The notes below the pieces were generated by a model that did not search any database, was not told the origin of the DNA, and worked only from the letters and a program-made list of their open reading frames with translations. Source: an uncultured Planctomycetaceae bacterium (GTDB lineage Bacteria; Planctomycetota; Planctomycetia; Pirellulales; Pirellulaceae). Taken from it: a stretch of 6,453 bases of DNA. Location: NCBI GenBank assembly GCA_903927685.1, contig CAIYOB010000688.1, forward strand, positions 1 through 6,453. The letters run 5' to 3'. The translations under genes were made by a program, and so were the position numbers. The number at the start of each line of letters is the position of its first letter. Position 1 is the stretch's first letter. This document shows positions 1-4,935 of the stretch, piece after piece.

Positions 1-213
1 GCCGCGGCCGGCGATCACGTAGTAGTATTCCTCGGCCACTCGGTGGTAACTGATCGCACTCCGCTCGTGGGGCGCGATGCGGACTCGATAGGCCGTGCCG
101 GCGCCTTCTTCGTCGGGGTCGATCAGCGACTCCAGATGGTACGACCCCAGCCGCTGTGTGCGGTCCGGATCGCCGCTGGGGCGGTGGATCAGTTTCAAAC
201 GTCTTTCCCTCAT
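1..213 (-). CDS. Cupin-domain protein, N-terminal 71 residues (runs off the window)
   Basis: Reading frame entering from the left edge; only the N-terminus is visible and no stop is reached. The visible part starts MRERRLKLIH and ends in the cupin-type stretch YHRVAEEYYYVIAGRG (residues 56-71). This matches the end of cupin motif 1, where a His, a Glu and a Gly six residues after the Glu are conserved: here H57, E62 and G69. Classical cupins have HxH; this protein has S55-Y56-H57, so the first metal-ligand His appears to be replaced by Ser. Cupins of this kind are small beta-barrel proteins that act as isomerases, dioxygenases or sugar- and ligand-binding regulators, and the visible part does not say which. 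The ATG overlaps the stop of the upstream cyclodeaminase gene as ATGA, so the two are probably translationally coupled. Fold assignment is fairly sure; function is open. Confidence 0.8.
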   Translation of the reverse strand, partial: MRERRLKLIHRPSGDPDRTQRLGSYHLESLIDPDEEGAGTAYRVRIAPHERSAISYHRVAEEYYYVIAGRG

Positions 214-1196
214 CTCGGCAACTCGATTCCGATGCCCAGCCGCCGCGCGTTGCGGAGGGCGAGTTCGGCGGCGAACAGGTCCTGGACGGCCACGCCCACC
301 GATTTGAACAAGGTGATTTCAGCGGCGTTCTGCCGGCCCGGCACTCGGCCCGCGAGGACGTCGCCCAACTCCGCCTGCAACTGTTCGGGTCGAATCAGGC
401 CCTGAGCCAAGGGCATCAGCAGGTCGCCCGCTTCCTCGTGCGCTGACTCGCGGTGATCCACCACGATCCGGGCTCGCCGCACCGTATCCGCGGGAATCTC
501 CGCCACCTCGGGCTTCCACGAGCCGACACCGTTGATGTGCGCCCCTGGCCGCAGGTCGCCGTCGTGGAACACCGGTGTGTGGGCGGTCGTCGCCGTGCAA
601 ATCACCAGGGCGTCCCGCAAGGCTTGAGCCGGAGTCTCGGCCCGCGCGACCGGGAGGCCCAGCCGAGCACTCATGTCGGCGGCGAACGCCTCGGCGCTGG
701 AGGGATCCTGGTCGTAGACCCACGCCTGCCGGATAGGCCGCACGGCGCAGGCCGCTTCCAACTGGGTGCGGGCCTGGACCCCACTGCCAAAAACGGCCGC
801 GACGTCGGCATCCGGCCGAGCCAGCAGATCCGTGGCGAGTCCGGATGCCGCGCCCGTGCGCAGAGCCGTAATGGTTGCGCCGTCCATGATCGCCAGCGGC
901 TGGCCGTTGGCGGCATCCGCCACCAGAACCAGGGCTTGAATCAGCGGCAAGCCGAGCGCCCGATTGTCGCTGTACTGAATGACCACCTTGAGACTCAGCC
1001 GCTGCGTGCTGGCGGCATGGCAAGGCATCAGGAGGAGCAGGCCATGGTGCTCGGGAACATCCAGCCGCATCCGCGTCGACATGGCGACCTGGCGATCCGA
1101 GAGCTGCACAAACGCCTCGCGCATCGCCTCGATGGCCTCGGGCATGGGCAGCGCTCGACGTACTTCCGCGGCGGACAAATAGAGCAATGGTGTCAT
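210..1196 (-). CDS. Ornithine cyclodeaminase / mu-crystallin family protein
   Basis: A full-length family member (328 residues from the ATG at 1196; family members are usually 310-350). Numbered from an upstream GTG at 1214, the landmarks are the SLKVV stretch with K76, TALRTGAASGLAT with R119 (substrate carboxylate and catalytic region), the Rossmann turn FGSGVQARTQLEA (142-154), GVGSWKPEVAEIP (229-241) and the C-terminal TLFKSVGVAVQDL (301-313). The family includes ornithine cyclodeaminase, alanine dehydrogenase, ketimine reductase and enzymes making unusual amino acids, all NAD(P)-dependent and cytosolic. The GSWKPEVAE segment is the general-family form, not the DCPGKTELD-like form I associate with true ornithine cyclodeaminases, so the substrate should not be assumed to be ornithine. 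I prefer ATG 1196 because MTPLLYLSAAEVRRALP looks like a normal family N-terminus; GTG 1214 would add six residues. Neither has a convincing Shine-Dalgarno sequence. The stop overlaps the cupin start by ATGA. Confidence 0.92.
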   Translation of the reverse strand: MTPLLYLSAAEVRRALPMPEAIEAMREAFVQLSDRQVAMSTRMRLDVPEHHGLLLLMPCHAASTQRLSLKVVIQYSDNRALGLPLIQALVLVADAANGQPLAIMDGATITALRTGAASGLATDLLARPDADVAAVFGSGVQARTQLEAACAVRPIRQAWVYDQDPSSAEAFAADMSARLGLPVARAETPAQALRDALVICTATTAHTPVFHDGDLRPGAHINGVGSWKPEVAEIPADTVRRARIVVDHRESAHEEAGDLLMPLAQGLIRPEQLQAELGDVLAGRVPGRQNAAEITLFKSVGVAVQDLFAAELALRNARRLGIGIELPR

Positions 1197-1266
1197 GGGG
1201 AGGGGCTCGCTCACGGAGAGAAGTGGGGATAGTGGATTGGGGTGCCTGCGGGTTCTGCCTCCGGCC

Positions 1267-4200
1267 TCACGGTCGCCTGCCCAACGTCAGCCCCATCGGC
1301 GTCTTGCCAGCGGGGATATTGAAGGTCAGCTCCCACCGTTGCGTCGCCGGGTCGTAGTCGGTCTGCCAGAAGTCGTTGCCGTGGACGCTCTGATCCAGCA
1401 GGCGGCCGTCCATCGACAGCGCGTAACCGCCGGGCGACGACAGCCCGGTAAACGAAACGGGCACGTAGCCGAGTCCGCCGTGGAGTGTCAATGCGGCGCG
1501 GTCGTCCACCGCCCGGATGCGGACGGCCGGATACAGGGTCTCCAACGTGCCCGCTTGGACCTCGACGCGGCGGTCGTTGCCCACGGCCTCGCGGTGGATC
1601 ATGTGCCAGGTGTTTTCCCCCTGGCCGAGCGCGGCGCGCAACGCTTCGTTGGGCCCATAGTAGTCCTTGGCGAACTGGGGCATGACGATGTGCTCGATGG
1701 TGGCCTCGACAAAGTCGCCGGGCTCCAGTCGGCGGACGCCGGGCGGCGGAACGAGGTCGATGGTCGAGGTATCCACACCGCGAGCGTTAACGCCTCGTTC
1801 GGCGATCCACGGCCCGGCGGGCTGGCCGCCCAACCGCGCGTTCCATGCCCGGATGACCAGGCCGCGATTGGCCCACGCGCCGTATTTCCCCTCGCCCGCC
1901 TGCCCGGCCCGCGAGATCGCTTCGTGCAGCGAAACCCAAGGCACGCGGCCCGCGCATTCCAGCGGCTCGGTGCGATACGTGTCGCCACCCCATTGGGCAT
2001 CCCATTCGCGAAGCACTCCGGTTTCGTTGCCCAAGGCGAGCTTGCGTTCGCCCGTATAGCAGTACGTGTCAGCGCCGATTTGCAGGATGACAAACCGCGA
2101 GAAGTCCAGCGGCTGGTTCACGTCCATGCGCAGGCGATAGGTGCCGCGCACGACATCATCGCTGCGGGCCAGGCCGACCGTGGCCGCGTGTTCGATCGCC
2201 GGGCCGGTGCGGCCGGCGTACGTGACTTCGGTCAGGCAGGGGCCGTACCGCAGGTAGGCCGTGCGCATTCGCCCGGGAAAGACTCGCTCGCCAGCCGCGT
2301 CGAACAGGCGGAAGAAATCCCCGCCGCCCACGTTGTGCGTCCACGTCCACGGCAGGTCGCGGTCCATCGAGCGGACCATCAGCGGACGCACATCGAGGAT
2401 TCCGGCCTGGGCCTGAGCCTGGTCGGGCTCGTAACAGATGCTCTCGCCCCACGCCCCCAGCGCCGACTGGTTCCACAGCTGGTTGCTGCCCCAGCCGATC
2501 AGGCACAGCTGGGCGTGCGAGGCGGCGGCGACGCCGCCCCAGTGGCCGTAGGCCAGCGTCAGCTCCAATTCGATGGTCGCACCAGCAGGCAGATGCACTT
2601 GGGAAAAGCCGTGGAGCCACAGGCCGGCATAGACTCCGCCTTCTGGGCGGCCATGCCAGTTCTTGCTGATCTGCACCGGGATGCCGGTCGGCTGGCCGAG
2701 AGAATCCCGCAGCACGGCCGAGACGCCCGTGATCGGGGCCCCGATAGGCAGACGCATCCCCGACGCGTTTTTTTCGAACAGCAGCCGGGCCGTTTGTTCC
2801 TGGGTGTCCGGATTGCTCAGCACCAGCCGCACCCGTTCGAGCGCGTCGTTGTTCCGTTCGGGCCCGCCCGCCGGCACGACGGGGATGATCCCGTCCAGGT
2901 TCACGCGGTGCCAACTGCGGGCCGGATCGTAGACGACGGGGCAAGCGGCGTCGCCGGACAACGCCGTGGCCTGCACCGTCACGGGCTGGGGAAAGCCCGC
3001 GCGGACCGATCGCTCGGGCTGCCAGGCAACAGACACCTCGCGCCATTGGTCCACGGTCCACGTCTCGCCCGCCGGCACCTCCGAACGCTGCGAGACGAAG
3101 TCTTGCGCCGTGCGGAGTTGGATCTCCAGAGCCGCGTCCCGCCACTGCTCGCTCGGCTTGGCGACCGCCGCCTGGCCAGCGGCACGAAAGCTCCACGCCC
3201 GAACCGGAGTCGTCCTCGCATTCTCGACTTCGGGCCTGGTGAAACGTTCGTGGATCTCCGCCGGACTCAACACCCGGTCATAGATCCGGATCTCGTCCAC
3301 CGCGCCACGGAAATGATAGCCGTCACCGCAATTGTCCTGCCGCCGCCCGAACGCCAATCCCTCGCGTCCCGGCACGCGTTTGCGGCCGATCGTCGTCTCA
3401 CCCGCAGCCTGGCCGTTGACGTACAGTCGCAACGTGTCGCCGTCGTAGCTGATCGCCAGATGGTTCCACGCCTCGATTCGCAGCCCCGCCTGTCGTTGGG
3501 CCTCGACCACGAACGCGTTCTCGCGACCGCCACCGATGTTCAACCGCGCCTGCGGCGTGCCGTTCAAGAGGACGATCCCATAGTTCCCTTCGGCCTGTTC
3601 GTGATGGTTCTTGCAGACCAGCCAAGGAAAGGTCCGTTCCGAGGCTTGCGCGTCCGTGGGCACGAACGCCCACAACTCGAGCGTGAATTGCTCCGGGTCT
3701 AACTCGGGGCTGTGCGGGATCTCCAAGTGGTTCGTGCCATCCAGGCCAAAGCCGCCGCCAATTCGTCCGAAGCACGTCTCGCCAGCCGGAATCGGCTGCA
3801 GTCCGGGCCGCGCCGCCAGGATCAGTCCCAGCCGGTCCGGCCAGGCCACCGTCTCGAACCTCGCCTCGACATTCAGCCGCGTTCCGTCCTCGGCCGTAAA
3901 CACCAGATTCGTGACATCCGCCCGCTGTACAAACCGCCCCGATTCGATCAACCGAGGACCGGTGAAGTTCGTCCAGGGACCGCCGGCCGTGCAGCGGTAA
4001 GTGCGTCCGTTGGCCTCGATGGTCAGTGCCAGTTCAGCCGCCGGCAGCCGCTGCCAGACGCCGTTGTCCGCCCGGGCACACGCAAGGTAATCCAGGCCCG
4101 CCGGAACCGGCCCGAGATGTCCGATCCGCAGGGTTTCGGTCTCCAGCGTCATCGCGTAGCGCCCGGTCTGGATGCAGCGCGTCCACGGGGCCGCAGGGGT

Positions 4201-4341
4201 GTGCGACGGGAATCCCTCGGCCCACCACATGTGCGTGTAGTCCTCCGCTCGCGGCATTGAGGCCCTGAACGAATTGGATTGCGCCGCCACGGCGAATGCG
4301 GTCGAGGCAAACACCGCGATCGCAAGGAAGGTTGGTTTCAC
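1267..4341 (-). CDS. Large exported LamG-domain protein of unknown function
   Basis: A 1024-residue protein read from GTG 4341. It opens VKPTFLAIAVFASTAFAVAA, a short Sec-type signal peptide with a Lys in the n-region, a hydrophobic core and an Ala-rich cleavage region before QSNS near residue 20, so export is likely. Residues about 21-196 are a beta-rich region I do not recognise (DYTHMWWAEGFPSH near its start). Residues about 197-368 form a LamG/concanavalin A-like domain: FGLDGTNHLEIPHSPEL, FTLELWAFVP, WNHLAISYDGDTLRLYVNG and the typical ending GAVDEIRIYDRVLSPAEI. Residues 369-1024 are another unrecognised region rich in Trp and Tyr (for example LIGWGSNQLWNQSALGAWGE, WTWTHNVGGGDFFRLFD and FVILQIGADTYCYTGERK), which may be a beta-sandwich or glycan-active module. 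LamG domains usually bind carbohydrate or protein surfaces; no catalytic residues can be named. An in-frame ATG at 4419 would put 26 non-signal residues first and lies inside an inverted repeat, so GTG is preferred. The cyclodeaminase gene follows after 70 bases or fewer. Confidence 0.85.
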   Translation of the reverse strand: MKPTFLAIAVFASTAFAVAAQSNSFRASMPRAEDYTHMWWAEGFPSHTPAAPWTRCIQTGRYAMTLETETLRIGHLGPVPAGLDYLACARADNGVWQRLPAAELALTIEANGRTYRCTAGGPWTNFTGPRLIESGRFVQRADVTNLVFTAEDGTRLNVEARFETVAWPDRLGLILAARPGLQPIPAGETCFGRIGGGFGLDGTNHLEIPHSPELDPEQFTLELWAFVPTDAQASERTFPWLVCKNHHEQAEGNYGIVLLNGTPQARLNIGGGRENAFVVEAQRQAGLRIEAWNHLAISYDGDTLRLYVNGQAAGETTIGRKRVPGREGLAFGRRQDNCGDGYHFRGAVDEIRIYDRVLSPAEIHERFTRPEVENARTTPVRAWSFRAAGQAAVAKPSEQWRDAALEIQLRTAQDFVSQRSEVPAGETWTVDQWREVSVAWQPERSVRAGFPQPVTVQATALSGDAACPVVYDPARSWHRVNLDGIIPVVPAGGPERNNDALERVRLVLSNPDTQEQTARLLFEKNASGMRLPIGAPITGVSAVLRDSLGQPTGIPVQISKNWHGRPEGGVYAGLWLHGFSQVHLPAGATIELELTLAYGHWGGVAAASHAQLCLIGWGSNQLWNQSALGAWGESICYEPDQAQAQAGILDVRPLMVRSMDRDLPWTWTHNVGGGDFFRLFDAAGERVFPGRMRTAYLRYGPCLTEVTYAGRTGPAIEHAATVGLARSDDVVRGTYRLRMDVNQPLDFSRFVILQIGADTYCYTGERKLALGNETGVLREWDAQWGGDTYRTEPLECAGRVPWVSLHEAISRAGQAGEGKYGAWANRGLVIRAWNARLGGQPAGPWIAERGVNARGVDTSTIDLVPPPGVRRLEPGDFVEATIEHIVMPQFAKDYYGPNEALRAALGQGENTWHMIHREAVGNDRRVEVQAGTLETLYPAVRIRAVDDRAALTLHGGLGYVPVSFTGLSSPGGYALSMDGRLLDQSVHGNDFWQTDYDPATQRWELTFNIPAGKTPMGLTLGRRP

Positions 4342-4351
4342 GGTCGTACGG

Positions 4352-4357
4352 ACCTCC
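4352..4357 (-). promoter_or_regulatory. Shine-Dalgarno sequence deciding the GTG start of the LamG gene
   Basis: On the minus strand GGAGGT lies ten bases upstream of the GTG at 4341. It is the best ribosome binding site in the window, and the protein read from that GTG begins directly with a signal peptide. Together these decide the start against the upstream ATG at 4419. The last bases (GGTC) could also pair with GACC just before the start codon to make a 4-bp hairpin, which may be chance. Confidence 0.7.
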
Positions 4358-4404
4358 GGAATGACATCATGTGATCGCACAGGGAGGACGGCACCGTCTC
4401 CGCC

Positions 4405-4421
4405 AGTGTCTGACCCCATTT
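4405..4421. repeat. GTGTCTGACCCC motif abutting the inverted repeat
   Basis: The plus strand reads AGTGTCTGACCCCATTT directly at the outer edge of the left inverted-repeat arm. From memory, closely similar GTGTCTGACCCC or GTGTCTGACACC sequences are common beside REP-associated tyrosine (Y1, RAYT) transposases in many bacteria. No transposase gene is visible here, so this could be a relic or a non-autonomous copy. The resemblance is recollection, not a search result. Confidence 0.35.
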
Positions 4422-4485
4422 ATAACCCACCATTTATAACCAGCTGACCAATCCTTGGCGGGTTATAAATGGGGGGTTATAAATG
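4417..4485. repeat. Double inverted repeat of CATTTATAACC units
   Basis: The left arm (4417-4441) and right arm (4461-4485) are 25-base inverted copies matching at 24 of 25 positions, separated by 19 bases (4442-4460). Each arm is itself two tandem copies of a CATTTATAACC unit joined by two bases, giving four copies in all: two in one orientation and two in the other. Each unit contains the palindrome TTATAA. As RNA or single-stranded DNA the arms would form a long stem with a 19-base loop. There is no T-run next to it, so it does not look like a simple terminator. It lies about 75 bases upstream of the LamG gene start, a position suited to an operator, a recombination or transposition end, or a small non-autonomous mobile element. 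The repeat is certain; its role is not known. Confidence 0.85.
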
Positions 4486-4580
4486 AACAGATCGGTTATG
4501 ATTGGACAGAACGCTCGATCAGCCCAGATCATAGCGGGCATCAAGCTAAGGCGAAACAGGCCCGGCAGCTGGCCCAAGAA

Positions 4581-4624
4581 ACAGCAACGCCACGACTGGT
4601 GAAGCCGTGGCGTTGCCGTTTTTT
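4581..4624. terminator. Rho-independent, probably bidirectional terminator
   Basis: GCAACGCCACG (4584-4594) pairs perfectly with CGTGGCGTTGC (4606-4616) to make an 11-bp GC-rich stem with an 11-base interval in which two further base pairs are possible. AAC before and GTT after the stem extend it past one mismatch. On the plus strand it is followed by six T; on the minus strand by the weaker TGTTTCTT tract. It lies 29 bases beyond the stop of the small acidic gene, so it most likely ends that minus-strand transcript. The stronger T-tract faces the other direction, which suggests it also blocks transcription arriving from the left on the plus strand. Confidence 0.75.
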
Positions 4625-4653
4625 CCCCTGGGGGACGAAGCCGAACAGCCCGT

Positions 4654-4839
4654 TCAGGCCGCGGTCTCGAACTCGCTGAGCAGTCCGGCGGCAACGTAGG
4701 CGTCGTCGCTGGCCACGCTCTCGTCGATGGACACTTGCAGATCGGCCGGGAGCGCCGGCAGCAGTGGCTGGACAGGGTCGCCGAGGATCCTGGCGACGTC
4801 GTCGGCGGGCAGGTCTTTGATGCGAGGCAGTTCGTACAT
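4654..4839 (-). CDS. Small acidic hypothetical protein (61 aa)
   Basis: A 61-codon frame beginning MYELPRIKDLPADDVARILG and ending TGA. I do not recognise a family. The product is strongly acidic, with many Asp and Glu against three Arg/Lys near the N-terminus, and has Pro-rich and Ala-rich stretches. It has no signal peptide or membrane segment, so it is probably cytosolic. Support for it being real: third codon positions are heavily G or C as in the neighbouring genes, a purine-rich GGAAAGG lies 11 bases before the ATG, a GATAAT box lies 35 bases upstream of the start, and a strong hairpin terminator begins 29 bases after the stop. It lies 96 bases downstream of the chitobiase-type/LamG gene and could be co-transcribed with it or have its own promoter. 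The short length keeps confidence moderate. Confidence 0.6.
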   Translation of the reverse strand: MYELPRIKDLPADDVARILGDPVQPLLPALPADLQVSIDESVASDDAYVAAGLLSEFETAA

Positions 4840-4873
4840 GGGTCGGTAAGCCTTTCCAGCGATTGACCGGCCT

Positions 4874-4903
4874 ATTATCGGCCGAAACGGCGCGTCACTT
4901 GAA
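4874..4903 (-). promoter_or_regulatory. Possible promoter of the small acidic gene
   Basis: On the minus strand a GATAAT box (4874-4879; five of six to TATAAT) is preceded after 18 bases by TTCAAG (4898-4903; three of six to TTGACA). This would give a leader of roughly 28 bases before the ATG at 4839. The -10 box lies in the loop of a small CGGCC/GGCCG hairpin. The -35 match is poor, so this is only suggestive. Confidence 0.2.
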
Positions 4904-4935
4904 TGACATTGCTGCCGACTGTGAAGGACTTGGCG

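Larger units (their letters stand above)
4342..4653. other. Gene-free intergenic region with repeat and terminator
   Basis: About 310 bases between the small acidic gene and the LamG gene without a credible coding sequence. It contains, from right to left, a hairpin terminator, an undistinguished stretch of about 95 bases (4486-4580) with only a minor GGCC...GGCC palindrome around 4559-4574, a double inverted repeat, and a leader of about 75 bases ahead of the LamG start. Open frames crossing it on both strands have no recognisable protein features and run through the terminator hairpin. Local A+T content at 4417-4485 is much higher than in the genes around it. Confidence 0.7.

Noticed and set aside
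1195..3702. An 835-codon open frame on the plus strand
   Set aside because: It lies wholly opposite the LamG gene and the start of the cyclodeaminase gene, is full of Arg, Gly and Pro with no domain motif, and is a typical antisense shadow in high-GC coding DNA.
4417..4419. ATG as an earlier start for the LamG protein
   Set aside because: It falls inside the inverted repeat, has no Shine-Dalgarno sequence and would bury the signal peptide behind 26 polar residues; the GTG at 4341 has both a good site and the signal peptide right after it.
4417..4441. TATAAAT boxes in the left repeat arm as a sigma-70 promoter for the LamG gene
   Set aside because: No acceptable -35 hexamer lies 16 to 18 bases upstream of either box, so I do not call a promoter, although an alternative sigma factor cannot be excluded.
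4417..4485. CRISPR array
   Set aside because: The repeats are only about 12 bases, occur in both orientations, and there are no regularly sized spacers or cas genes.
4434..4694. Open frames on both strands across the intergenic repeat (86 codons minus, 74 codons plus at 4455-4679)
   Set aside because: They run through the inverted repeat and the terminator hairpin, have no protein-like features, and the minus frame overlaps the end of the small acidic gene.
4868..4884. Small CGGCC/GGCCG hairpin as a terminator for the right-hand gene
   Set aside because: The stem is only 5 bp and no T-run follows on the minus strand; it may be chance or part of a promoter region.
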